Assembly (NCBI GenBank): GCA_015680685.1
Contig: MNCI01006542.1
Span: 137,783 to 201,782, forward strand
DNA from: Gnetum montanum
Taxonomy: Eukaryota > Streptophyta > Gnetopsida > Gnetales > Gnetaceae
Direction of reading: 5' to 3'
Length of the DNA: 64,000 bases
Below are positions 1-12,420 of this stretch, piece after piece (within the stretch, counting starts at the first letter, position 1; every line of letters starts with the position of its first letter). Under the pieces are notes generated by a model that made no database searches, was not told where the DNA came from, and worked only from the letters and a program-made list of their open reading frames with translations. A program made the translations under genes and the position numbers.

Positions 1-823
1 AAAGAATGCATGGAAATGAAAATTTTGTTTAGCAAGGCCCAAGGAGCAGACCTCCAGAACAATTCATGTTTAATTGCTGAAAGGTATGTAGAGCCCTTAC
101 TAGAAGGAAATGTTAAAATTAAGTTTGATTTGCAGTTATCTGTCAATCAAGATGACTGTGGTTTCTTTGCTTGTAATTCTGTTTGAAGTCTCTGCTGTCT
201 ATGAAACTGTGACTCTGAAATTAGAAGAAAAAGGTGTTCAAATCGATAACAATGTTCAGGGTCAGAAAGACAATTTGGGGAAGCGCATTAAAGCTGTTGA
301 GCAAGCATGGCAGATTATGAGTGTCTCAGAGACCTTAAGTATGGAGAGCAAACGATTAAGCAACGACGCAGCAGATGATGTGTTCAAAGAAATCAAGGAG
401 ATCAAAGGTGCCTTCCGGTGGCTGAATCATGATCTTCCTTTGGCGAAAACTGAGAGTGTTCGAGTTGCCGTGCAGAATCTTAAAAGCATGGCAGAATAGG
501 AAATCGAGAAAAGCTGCCACAATGATGAATTTGATTGTATAAATTGGAATCATGCAGTTGCTGGGGCACATTTGCAGAGTATATGCAACAGGATTCTAAT
601 TAGCCAAGCCACTGAGCTTGAAGAAATTGAGCAGATTACAGGTTTCGTGGAAAATCTTGAAAGATTACTTGCATCAACAGTGCAGCATGGCGTTCTAAAA
701 ACTTTTGATTGCTTCAAACAGTTTTTGGAGAAGTGCAGCGACTGCAGGAATCTGAATGAAAGTCAAATAACCAGCATGTGTTGTGCCATGGCTATGGTTT
801 TCGGAATTCTCGAGGGGTGTTAA
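1..823 (+). pseudogene. 3' part of an unrecognised helical, coiled-coil-like protein gene, with a stop in frame
   Basis: An open frame from base 1 runs to an AG|GTATGT donor at 83/84. A TTTGCAG acceptor ends at 135. Splicing out these 52 bases joins the frames in phase and leads into a frame open to a TAG at 497-499, then on for 107 more codons to TAA at 821-823. The protein is rich in Glu, Lys and Leu, with heptad-like stretches (EIKEIKGAFRWLNHDLPLAK; ELEEIEQITGFVENLERLLA), suggesting a long helical protein. A 52-base intron is short for plants. The TAG could be a decayed CAG codon, so this may be a pseudogene; if the stop is the real end, the rest is 3' UTR. AATAAA-like signals lie near 1007 and 1290. 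I do not recognise the family. Composition is less AT-biased than the flanks, which favours a host gene over a transposon. Confidence 0.4.
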
Positions 824-3755
824 AAACCAATAAATTGTTCATATCATATGCAATATTACATAGAAAATTCAAATAGCTTTCCTTATGATTCTTATGATTT
901 TGTGCTTCTACATGGTTGTGGTCATTGATTGCTTTGTACATAGAAATCTGTATACAAAATTACTAAGTCAAGCTTTTCCTTCTTTATGCAGATGTATGTA
1001 AAATTGTAAATAAACAGGGTTCTCTTGTTTTATGAATTGTCAGATGCTTATTTTGCTTGCCTTCTCTGCAGCGTTTTTACTGTTTTCTGTACCAATTTTT
1101 ATTTTAAACTTGCTGTTTTCTGTTGCCCTGGTTTTCTGATGCACAACGGAAATGATACTAAAGTTAATTACCGATTTGATTTCCGCTGCTCCTGTACTGC
1201 ATTCGAGTTTTGTTCTTGGATCAAACTATTCTGAGCTTTGAAAAAAAAATTGTATTTGATCAATGACTGTAAGTAAACTTTTCACGCTGATAATAAAACA
1301 AACATCCCTCCAGCGGGCATTCACAACCTCGTCGGTCTCGTCGGAGAAAGAATAGGCAACGCACACAGTGAAATACCTTAAGCCATACACACTCGCTTCA
1401 TTTCCAAGGACTTTAACACGGAAATTTATCGAATTGGTGAAGGAAATTCAATAAGGTTTATGTTTTGCAACCTTTGGTGCTCTATAGTATTTTAGCGCGG
1501 TGATTTTGAAAGAGTGGAAGTGCACTAGGTAGTGGCATCATGTTAAAAGATAAAAAAATAAAAGATGGAAGGCCAGTACAGCATTGAGCACGCAATTCAG
1601 GTCTAAGTTTTAGTATGGGTCAACTAGCCAGCATAAAAAAAAACTTATAAAATTATTTTAAACTTGAAATTAGTTGATTGAGCTACTCTGAATCTTGGAA
1701 GTATCCAGAATTTTCATTTTGCAGAATACCATGCAACCAACGTGAATGTATTATGTACCATGAGCATCGTGTAAATCAAGATAATATGGTCTGCAACAAT
1801 GCAAGAATCACTCCAAAAATTCTTTTAAAAGTAATATGCCTAAGTAACAATGATGTTTTAACCTTAAAAAAAATTTAAAAGCTATGCCCTATACATGAAT
1901 ATCATACAAATACAAACTCCACGTTGATGGCGTTTGGCGTGTACCCTGTACCAGCAGCACAGTTTTCACAGTAACATTTCACGCGGCCAAATTTGGTTAG
2001 CAAATTTAGAAGAAAGAAACAAACAGTTTGAACATATGCAAAACAGTTCAGACAACACAGCCCAGCGACGTTAGCGAATTAAAAGGAAGAAACAAACAAA
2101 TTATAAATATATGCAGCAGGACCATCCTTGCAGCAAGGCTGGACTGACATGGATTATGTGACTGCAGCATGAATTGCCACTAAAATTGGTTTCATTTCTC
2201 AGGACACTGTCTTGTGCAAACAGCCAAACAGTGGTGTCAGAGCTCATATACTTACTTACAGGGAAAGGAAAAGAAACGGCATGTTTATGTCTTACCTTAT
2301 TGTCTGGTAAAGTTAGTTTCAGTGGTTCCAAAGTGATAAAGTTGGTTTTCGCGTCCGAAATTGGTTCAGTTCGCTTACAATATGTTGGTTAAGTCCATGA
2401 AACTACCTTTTACCATTAATTGCAATTATCTAGCAGTAAAATTTATCAACCTCAGTAAAATTTATCAACCTCTCTGTTTATTTGAGGGCATAGTATCTCC
2501 TTACATTGAGTGCTTACATTGAGTGTTTGTGTACTCATGACATCCTAATAATAAGTTGTTGATTTGTAAATATGACTCACACACTCAAGGGAAAATTCAT
2601 TTTAAGAGACTATTGCTTAAGGCACTTCTCCTACCCAAAACAATTTAACATACACAAACCATTATATTTAATAATGCTAATAATTTTAAAATAGCAGAGT
2701 TTTAAAATTAAATTTAGTGACTAAAGGATAACAATAACAAATTGCCAAAGCAGTGTATGAGACTTCTGCAATGAATCCAAGGTCATTGGCAAAGTAAACT
2801 TTAGAAAATAAATTAACAACTTGGCAAGAAATATTAAATAAAAGTAACTGTTCATTAAAAAAGGTCTTAAACTAAGTGTATCAAGTATAAATTCTTAATA
2901 CAAACAAAAGGCTTTGTAATTAAATTGTTTCTCTTAACTACCAATGACTAAACATGCAATAAAGCTCACAGTTCTTAGAATAACAAATCAAAAGGGGGCA
3001 ACAAAAGACTTAATTCAGTATAGAGCTTTGGATCTTATCTTATCAGAGAGATGGATAGTCTCTTGCGCAAGCTTGTTTGCCTGTACCTCCAAGAGGCACA
3101 CCTCCTCCAACAAGTTTATGTCATTCCTTCTCTCATTTGTTGAGAGCCATTGGTAGAGCTCCTCGTTCTAGTAGCACCTCCAAAACTGGTTCTTGGAACT
3201 CCTTTTTTTTTATCCCAAACCCCAAAACCACAAACAAAAAATAAAAAAATAAAAAATCCTTGCATCTTATTCAGGGGAAGGTTTTATCTATTTTGATTTT
3301 CTGTCCCCTTCTTTCTTTGCTGCCTTACCTTTTGCCTATTCTCCTTTGGTTGAAACCCGCACATCAAACCCACGAACATGAAAGCAAGATGACCATGAAA
3401 TAAAAGCAGAAAACATTAAATGTTTAATAAGTATGTAACTGTGCATAATAGTATGTAATAACCCCTACGGGAAATGGAATGCTGGTGACTGATTAGATAT
3501 TCTACCAATAAAACCAAGTCTATGAACGAGACAAACAAGCAATTATCTTCATGACATTAACAATGAACAAAAGACTGACAAAAAAAATAATAAATAAATC
3601 ATTAGAATCATCGTTGATTGGCTGATTGGTGGGGTGTTCACACAAGAGAGAAAATAAAATAAAGCAAAGCATAATGAAATAAAATTAAAACTCATAAAAT
3701 AAAGGAAAACATAATGAAATAAAATGAAAACTCTTCTGTGCACAATCCCCACCTA
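824..3755. other. intergenic, no gene recognised
   Basis: AT-rich DNA with no sustained coding frame and no transposon domain I can recognise. It holds two tiny direct duplications: a 19-bp unit repeated back to back at 2434-2471 and a 13-bp unit at about 2503-2528. At 3640-3735 an A-rich stretch repeats a CATAATGAAATAAAA unit twice. The first 200-400 bases may be the 3' UTR of the preceding gene. Confidence 0.5.
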
Positions 3756-4428
3756 TCAGCGTTGCGGGCCCACAATGGGCCACAAAGCCCACACCTCACG
3801 TCGCTCTGCCAGCACACATGCCTCTAGTGACATGAGCATCCGGTGCTTCACCAGCACTACCACCACCACTGGGGCGATTATAGAGAGCCATGGTAGACAC
3901 AAAGAGAAGGAGCAGCAGTGCAAGGCTAAACATGGACATGGTGAACCTCCATTTTCCACCCTTGTTGTGCTGCACCCACACCATGAATGTGATGGCTAGC
4001 AAAGAGTTGGAGCACAGGCAGGACAGTGTTCAGTGCCAGTGGCACGAGCCTCGAAACGTTTTCTTCCAGGTGCATCTTTGGCATTCATGCAAAGAAACAC
4101 TGCATACCTGTTCGATCCATCCTTGGAAATAAAGCATCCCACCAAACCAATGCAGACAAGTACTCACAGATTCAACACAGGGCACGGATGTCGTGAAACT
4201 CTGCACAAAATCGTCTGAAAATCATTTCTTCAGAGAACTCTCACAGACCAGCGGCGTCTTCTTGGCACATCCATCAGACCAATCCTGCAACACATCATGC
4301 TGTCCCTTCTGCAGCGCCATTCCTCGCACTTTACACCAGGAGGCCACCAAGTCTGCATCCGCCAAACAGCTCCAGAACATGGCAAAAATTCCACATTTAT
4401 CACCTTTTCTCTTTTTATCCTTATCCAT
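3756..4428 (-). pseudogene. possible remnant of an unknown membrane-protein gene
   Basis: A block of higher GC and CpG content than its surroundings in which successive minus-strand frames look coding but are broken. From 4428 leftwards a 68-residue frame contains CGIFAMFWSCLADADLVASW. Further on, another frame runs through a strongly hydrophobic segment (FSLALLLLLFVSTMAL) followed by a Gly/Ser/Pro-rich stretch and a stop near 3796. Short GT...AG pairs exist between the segments (GTGAGT and GTATGC donors), but the intervals are about 50 bases or less. I cannot name a family. It could be a decayed host gene with a membrane segment, or chance frames in a GC-richer patch. Confidence 0.2.
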
Positions 4429-6049
4429 GCTCCCTTATCATTTCCTATGTGTGTTTACACATTTTTTCTTCACTTTTACTTATATACTTACACATATACA
4501 TATACTCGCTCCATACAGTTTATACCACACTATCTTATACGTTTTTCTTCACACGACGTACCTATCTATCTCCATACCACTTACCCTTACTCATGACTAC
4601 ACTTCACTCCTTTCATACCTTACATATATTATATCTTCTTTCTCACTGTATTGTTTTTCTATTCTTGCTATCTTTCTACCCATACACATCTTATTCTATG
4701 ACCTATATGCCTTTACTCTTTTATATTTTTTTCCTTTTAGGTGTGCCTCCTAGAGGTACAGGGAAACAAGCTTGTGCAAGAGGCTATTCATCTCATAGAG
4801 ACAAGATCTGGGGCTCTATATTGAGCTTAAGTCTTTTGTTACAACCTTTTGATTTGTTATTCCATGAGCTGTGAGCTTTAGTCTTTGTTCCATGTTTAGT
4901 CATTTGCAGTTAAGAGAAACAATTTAATTACAAAGCCTTTTGTTTATATTAAAAATTTATGTTATTTTCTCTTTTGGTGACTGATTACCGTATATGCTCA
5001 GTTTCAGAAATTGTTTAATGAACAGCTATTTTTATTTAATATTGTTTCCCAAGTTGTTAATTTATTCCTTGAAGTTTACTTTAGGAATGACCTTAGATTC
5101 ATTCCCAGAAGTCCCATACACTGCTTTGGCAATCAATTATTGTTATTGTTCAGCGACTAAGTTTAATTTTAAAACTCTACTCTTTTAAAATTTTCAGCAC
5201 TATTAAATGTAATGGTTTGTATCTGTGACGTTGCCCTCAGTAGCTGAGATTGTTCTTGTGTTTTCATACCCATGAGAGGCAATAGTTTTTCAAAACAAGT
5301 TTTCTAAAGGTATCACTGTGTGACCTATATTTACGCATCAACACCCTCTTTTTGGTGCTGGAAGGAGGACAAGTTTCTATTTTCTTTTTGAATCCTCAAT
5401 TTTCTGTTTCCATTTCCCTGTTACTATTTCCTGAAACCTCTATTTTCTAGTTTCTATTTTGTTTTCAGGTTACCTAAATCTTCATTGGCTGATTTCTGTT
5501 TTCTGTTTTGTTCTTGATAGTTATCTATTTTTTAGTTAATGTTTTCATTTCATGAAACCATTGTTTCTCTGAACTTCTTTTTTCATTTCTCAATTTCATG
5601 AACCTTTCCAGTCTTCATTTTGCTATTTCTATTTTCTGGTTCATGTTTCCTGAAATACCAATTTCCCATTTTTGTATCTTATTTCTATTTTGGGCTGTCC
5701 TTACCTTAGTTCTAACTTTGGTAGGATGGTTTTCTTAATAACACCATTCTATTTTAAATTTACTTTTCTAAAATTCTGCATTTACTTTTTTTTAAAAAAA
5801 TTAATATATATATATTGCAATTTTAGTTTTTTTTTATAAAAAAATAATATATAAATATTTCCCTATTTTCTTTAATGTTTACAATATACTAGCATTTACA
5901 TTTTTTGGTCTTTTCATTTTATGAGCCAAGAATCTTCCCATAAAACGTCTTAACAAAGATCTCTTACTCTTGCCCTTGACCAACTAATTACCTATCATTT
6001 TACCTTAAAAAAATAATGAGCTTCACATTTTCCAAATTCTTTCCCAAGA
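4429..6049. repeat. pyrimidine-rich low-complexity DNA with no gene
   Basis: On the plus strand 4430-4740 is an almost uninterrupted C/T-rich, TA-punctuated tract. It creates long frames rich in Tyr, Leu, Ser and Phe that I do not treat as genes. From about 5368 to 5710 a degenerate repeat of the type TTTCTATTTTCTGTTTC recurs many times. From 5770 to 5900 the sequence is nearly pure A/T with ATATAT runs. No promoter or coding signal stands out. Confidence 0.55.
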
Positions 6050-7240
6050 AGGATTCGAACTATCATAATATTCCAAAACTACTTTAAAACACCAACTTAT
6101 TTTTTGATCCTACATATTCCACCAATGATGCACCACAACATATAGAATGCTTTGAAAGTTTACTAGGCCTCTACAATATTACCAAAAATGATATAGCATG
6201 TAGAGTCATTTTGACTACTTTTAGAAGTAAACCTACCTATTAGTTTTTAATGCTCCCCTCTATTAATTCATGCCTAGACTTTAAAAATAAGTTTCTACTT
6301 CAATTCGATATGTTCACTAGTCTTGCCTTAACCTCAAACAATTTTGCAAGTTTAAGAAAACTACATGGGAAAAATATTTATGACTATAATTTAAGATTTC
6401 TCCATTAACTAGCTTATGTGCCAAATGAGATGTGTTCACAATCTAATGGTATCCTCAATTTTTACTTGTCCACCATTGATCCATTTTTTACCTATACCCT
6501 CAAATTTGATCACAACATAATAGAATTACAAGAAGCAATGACTAAAGCTATTGAGCTAGAGCAAATTACCCTAATGAATAGCATTCAAACTTAATTTAGA
6601 ATGATTACTATTAGCAATCCTATGCAATCTAGTCTCTTACCATCACAAACTTTTCCAATGAATAATACTATGCTTCAAACCCCTACTTCTCTCCAAGTTT
6701 CTCAACCTACAAATAATTATTTCAAAGTCTAATCTCTTCTTCATTCTTACTAAAAAATATCGATTTGAATGATGATCAATCAAAAGCTTTAGTCTAATCT
6801 ATTATAAACCCAAATGAAATACCTAATCTAAATAGATTTACTAATCAAAGAACCAATGGCCCAAATATTAACTTCTATTCAAAAAATTTCTAGTGAAGTA
6901 GTTTAACTAAAGTGAAATAATAACAAAGTTTCTATACAATCTAAAAAACCAAGCACATCGATCAATAATGATTATTGTCACCATCATAACACTAGGCAAC
7001 ATTTCTTGGAAACTTGTCATTAATTTTTAGCATTATATGATCATAATGCCCAAAATCAATAAAATGGAAAAGCCCCAATTATGGTCCTCAACATACCTCA
7101 TGGAAGAGAAAATGAAGAAGTCACCTCAGGTAAACAAGTCATTAACAATGAATGGAGTACAAACTACTAAACAAAGTCAAACCACCAACTACAAATATTG
7201 GCTATCAAATCCTTGTATTTCAAATGGTCCAAGCATATGA
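6050..7240 (+). pseudogene. gag fragment of Ty3/gypsy family B (copy 1)
   Basis: Decayed gag of an LTR retrotransposon. Frames broken by stops read through a Retrotrans_gag-like region (LDFKNKFLLQFD; LRKLHGKNIYDYNLRFLH; NGILNFYLSTIDPFF) and on to a degenerate zinc-knuckle remnant near 6965-7020 (HHHNTRQHFLETCH). The stretch 6280-7235 aligns closely with 18572-19560, so these are two copies of one family. Nothing after about 7240 matches the downstream part of copy 2, so this copy is truncated. Gag would form the virus-like particle that packages the element's RNA. It is certainly non-functional here. Confidence 0.75.
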
Positions 7241-9734
7241 TATGATATCAAATAAACATCCCTTAAGTCATATTTATTTGTTGATTTAGCCTGTGTGAAA
7301 AATAGGAAGGTAGAGGGGACACAAATGGAAAAAGAATAGGAAGTTCTCTCCACATTTAATAAAAGAGGAATCTAAAAAGTAGTCACATGGCTTGCATTGG
7401 AATTTGAATTTTTATCATGAATAAATTATTATGCAAGATTTTATTTAGTTTACCTTTAATGTTGGATGGTGTCTTTTGTTAAGTTTTTAGCTAATTAACT
7501 ACTAGTTTTTGTGGGGCCCCATAGATTTGGCTCTTGGGTTGTCTTTTATCGTTGATTTTGTTTTTCTTTTTAAGAGAAAAAGGTGGTGGGTGAATTTTTA
7601 TTTTTGGAAGGTTTTCACTTGTGATTTTGTATTCTTAACTTTGCTTCCATGGATTGGTTAATTTTTTTTAATTTTTTTAGGTCAAGATTTATGCATGTCA
7701 TGACAAGTAGCAAGTCATGCGGAGTGTTTAATTTTTGTTCGCAATTCCAACAAACTCACAACAACATCATCTAGTTTCAGGAATTTTGGAGTATTGATAA
7801 TGTTTGTTTCAATAGTGACTGGAATCCTATGCACATAGTTCAGTAAGTAAGAAAGATCATGCTTGCATGATTGACCTACGTGATAAAAGTACAAACACAT
7901 GTTAATCATTTGATTGGAGAACTAGGTGACAAAGAATAAACAATAGCATCATGAGAACATAATTTAGTAGTATTCTAACAAGATTTTTAGAGCTTATAGC
8001 ACTCTAGATTCATTTGAATGAAATTAGGGAAGAAACTTTGGAAATTAATCTCTCTTGTGCTTATGTTTAAGTTCATAATTCAATTTATGATTGGTTCAGA
8101 TTAAGTATTTCTATGACCTTTGCTGCTACTAGCTTTTTGTAGCCCAAACAAATGGACAGTATGTGCTCTCAAAGATTTTTTCTTTTCTCAGTTTTAGGAT
8201 TATCAAACACAAATTCGTGCTTGATCGGTAAAAGTTCTCTGTAACATCCAAAAAAAATATCATCCTGCCAAACTCACCTTATCTGTTAAAAGGTGGTAAA
8301 GCAACTTATTTGGTGAAATGTTACCCCTTAAACATGTCACAAGACTAAGGTTGTAATGAAATAAACATAAATCAGAAATACTAATTATCATTATCTTACC
8401 TTGGTTTAATAATTTAAAGTGGATCTATATGTAGTTATATAATAGATGTGGCTATTATTGTTCTTCAAACCTGCATTGTTTTAGGTAGGTTACATAAGTT
8501 TTACTTTCTTATTAGTTTTCATCTAAAGTTAAAGAAATGAATGATATATTAAATGAATAGTAAATACTAGCTACATTAAGTTCAGTGACAACATCTTTAT
8601 TTTCTTACTATTGGTTGAGCTTACTCTACTTTATCTATAATACCACACAAATAATTTACATGGGGTTAAAAATTATAGAATTTCTAATTGTTATGGGATT
8701 AAAACTTATTAATCATGGCCTCGTGCTAGCATGGGAGAGTTGATATTAACACAAAAAAGCTTCACTATGGTGAATATAAAATAGAAAAATTTTATTTAAC
8801 TAAACCATATGAAAAATTTGTTTAATTTTAAAGAATGATTAATGCTTAAAAACAAATTTAAATTGTTAATTACGTACATTGATAAAAAAATAAGAAGCAA
8901 AGAACATTCTCATGTAACACAAACATTTCAAGAAGGGGCTTATTTGCCCTTTCTATGAAGATTTAACTTATCATACACTACCCAATCATTTCCTTGGTAG
9001 ATGTGCTGGCCCATGGGCCTCCAGGAAAAGCCACACATAAAATATCAATTTATTGATATATTAAATTCAATCACATGAATTCCAACACAATTTCAAATAA
9101 ATTGTTATATTAATTCTATGTTCAAAATCCCATAAAATACCAAGATTATTTCTATATCATGATATAAATTGTTACCTAGGCTTTTAGTGATTATTTATAT
9201 TTTATCATTACAAGGGAAAGTGACTGTTGCCATGTTCTAAGCAAGCATGCTTCTCATGCCATGACAACATTGGTGAGCCACTTACAAGTTACAAACAACA
9301 AGGCATCAATGCATGATCACATCACATGGAACCTCCTCAAACAAGATAGAACGTATTTGATTCATCATGGTACCATTGGAATAGGTCAAGCCATCAATGA
9401 CATCACAGTGAAAGAAATGAAAAGCTCTTGTCACCTCAAATGCCACCCTTCTTCATCTTCTTCTACAATTCTCATCAAACTATGACTATGACTCTTTTGG
9501 TTGTTGGCTTGGGCAAAGATAATGCATGATTACTTTCCTCATTAATTCTCTTGCCATAACTTTCAGATATGGAAATGCATTTTTAGTCTTGGTGCAGTTT
9601 GAATTTTGGTAAATGTAGCAGTCAACCACAAAAACATTTTTACCAATCTAGTGTTCTTCCTAAAAAATAAAACCCAAAAATTACAATAATAATAATGTAC
9701 TTAACCATGTGTAGACAATTCCTAAATCAAGGCA
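7241..9734. other. AT-rich DNA, no gene recognised
   Basis: No domain is recognisable in either direction. The one notable segment is 8716-8755, whose reverse complement closely matches 32262-32300; see the separate entry. The region probably consists of old transposon debris. Confidence 0.45.
8714..8757 (-). repeat. about 40-bp conserved motif, inverted relative to 32262-32300
   Basis: On the minus strand this reads TGTTAATATCAACTCTCCCA then TGCTAGCACGAGGCCATGA. The segment at 32262-32300 reads the same on the plus strand with about four changes. Similarity stops abruptly on both sides. The TGTT start would suit the terminus of an LTR or other transposon of a separate family, but I see no matching partner end. 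Confidence 0.4.
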
Positions 9735-12420
9735 CCTAATGGCATTGCATCTACACCGACTTAGCCATGAAGCCAATAAGATAGCCACAGAGGCAACTAA
9801 ATCCCAAATTGAAGCAGATCGTTAAAGAGGAAATAGAAAAACTCCTCAAGGCAGGGTTCATCTATCCCATTGCAAATAATGAGTGGGTTAGTCCACTCAT
9901 AAATATGCCAAAGACATGTGGCAAGTGGTAAGTCTACATCAACTTCAGGCTATTGAATATGACAACATTTAAAGATCATTTTCCATTTCCATTTGTGGAT
10001 CAAGTATTGGATACTATATCTAAGAATTGCTATTATAGCTTCTTGCATGGTTATAGTGGCTATAACCAAATCTAGATTGTGCCAGAAGATCAGGCCAAGA
10101 TAACATTCATAAGCCCATGGGGGACTTTTGCATATTGTAAGATGCCATTTGATCTATGCAATGCTCCTGCAACATTTTAATGTCTAGTCCTTAGTATTTT
10201 GTAATAGTAGATCGGTAGCATGGTAGAATTATTTATTAATGAATTCTCTACCTATGGGGCTACATTTGAGCAAGCTCTGGATCACCTTAAGCAGGTATTG
10301 AAAAGATGTGTTGAAACAAACCTTAGGCTCAATTGGTAGAAAAGCAATTTAATGGTCTAGGAAGGCATAGTAATAGGGCACAAAATTACTCAAGTAGGGA
10401 TTGAGGTAGACCTTGAAAAGATAAGGGTCATACAAGGAATTACACATCAACCAGAGATAGTCAAAGACATTCAATCATTCCTTAGACATACTAGCTACTA
10501 TTGGCGATTTATGGAGAATTTCTCTAAGAACACAAAGCCATTGGTTGAACTTACAAAGAAAGATGCTCTGTTCATCTGGACTAGGTAGTGTGAACATGCA
10601 TTCCAATAATTAAAATAAAAAATTGTAGAAAATCCAATTCTATGGGCACTAGATGAGTCCAAACCATTTAATATAATGACAAATGCATCTAATTATTCCA
10701 TGGGAGCTATGCTTACACAATTGGATGATAAGAAATGTCCATACTATATCCACTGCATGAGCTGAAGCATTGTGGGTGCATAATTAAATTACACCACAAC
10801 TAAGAAAGGACTAATGGCAGTGATGTATGCTCTTAAGAAGTTCAAGTACTATGTGCTTGGTTATAAAGAGTTTTTGCACACAAACCACAATGCCATTTTC
10901 TTCCTAATGAACAAGCCAATGGAGAGCCCCTGCATCATATGGTGGCTTGTGATATTGTAAGAATTGATCTCACAATGATAGATTGGAAAGGAACTAAGAA
11001 TGTTGTCATTGGCCATCTCTCTTAATTAACATGGGATAACAAAGAGAAGGAGACCTCACTCTTTGATCAATTTCCAAATTAACTCCTCTTTATTGCTACA
11101 ATAAATGAACAAATGTCTGTAGAACCAAAATGGTATGATGGCATCATCACTTACCTTCTCACTCAGGAGATGCCACAAGATCTATAGTTTAGGAAGAGAT
11201 AACAATTTCTTCATTAGGCTAAGTACTTCATGGAAATCAATGGATACATTTACAAGGTGTGTGCCAATGGCCTAGTTTGTTAGTGGGTACCTGATATGGA
11301 CCAATTACATGGTCTCTAGGATGTTCATGAAGGCACTTGTGGAGATGACTATGTAGGAAGATGCATGATCATAAAAATCCTAATGACATGATACTATTGG
11401 CTTATAATCTTTAGGGACATTCACCAATTTTTTTTGATCTGGTGAGTACTATCAATGAGATGGTGGGATGACTGCAAGAATGGAAGGTCCTCAATAGTGG
11501 ATTCAACCACTAGAACGCTTTGACATATGGGGCATAGACTTTATGGGTCATATCACATCCATGTCTAATGTAAAGGCATACATCATTGTAGCAGTTGACT
11601 ACTGCACCAAATGGGCATAAGCAGTAGCCATCATTGACTATACATCATCCATTGTTGTTCAATTTGCACAATAACATATTGTTAATAGGTTTGGTGTGCC
11701 ATGTGCACTGACTTCTGATAATGGAACCCATTTTACAAGTGTCATCTTTCGAAAGTTGATGTAATGCTTAAGAGTTGAACATAAATTAACAATATCCTAT
11801 CATCCAAAAGCCAACGATCAAGTAGAAGTTACCAATAGGAAGATCACAAAGATCTTAATGAGAACTGTAAGAAAATATAGGAAATATTGAAGCACAAAAC
11901 TCAATGATGCTCCTTGGGCTTACCACTCAATGTGGAAACTTCGTATAGGCTACTCACCTTATGAGTTGCTATATGAAAAACTTCCAATACTCCTAGTCTA
12001 ATCCAAGCTTTGTACACTCTCAACAGCCTATGACTTGGACCTTGACCTAAGCTTAACACAAAGAAAAAGATTGATCAACCTGAATGTGCTAGATGAAAAC
12101 TGATTAGTGGCCTATCTTTGAATGAAGTGCATAAGCCATATAACAAGGAGAATCATGACCTTAGTATACAAATAGCAAAATTCCAACCTGGTGATAAAGT
12201 TTTCTACTAGAGCCCCACACATGTACCACAAAAAATAAAGTTTCAAACATTGTGAATGGAACCTTATATAATTGATGAAACCTTTTTTCTTTGAGACCAT
12301 GTTAATTTACAAACTTGAGAGTTGACATAGAAAGTAGTTGGTCAACATCAAACAAGTGAAGCCTTTCCATGAGCCAAAGCAAGCTAGTATAATCAATACC
12401 TGAACGAATGGAGAACCATG
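9735..12420 (+). pseudogene. pol: Ty3/gypsy (Athila-like) pol: RT, RNase H, integrase
   Basis: Reverse transcriptase begins with NPKLKQIVKEEIEKLLKAGF and continues with HGYSGYNQI and GTFAYCKMPFDLCNAPATF, a signature typical of Athila RT. The catalytic YVDD region near 10205-10225 is damaged. RNase H follows (ILWALDESKPFNIMTNASNY; TTKKGLMAVMYALKKFKYYV). Integrase core follows at about 11510-11880: WGIDFMGHITSM (first Asp), ALTSDNGTHFTSVIF (second Asp) and a VEVTNRKITK segment holding the Glu. Dozens of stops interrupt all frames, most of them TAG or TAA at expected Gln positions. RT and RNase H copy the element RNA into DNA and integrase inserts it; this copy can do neither. Confidence 0.88.

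Noticed and set aside
1-823. Assignment to a named meiosis or DNA-repair protein
   Set aside because: Only general helical composition supports it; no diagnostic motif could be confirmed by eye.
4193-4874. Overlapping long frames rich in Tyr, Leu, Ser, Phe and Thr
   Set aside because: They come from a pyrimidine-rich low-complexity tract; several frames are open at once and none shows a domain.
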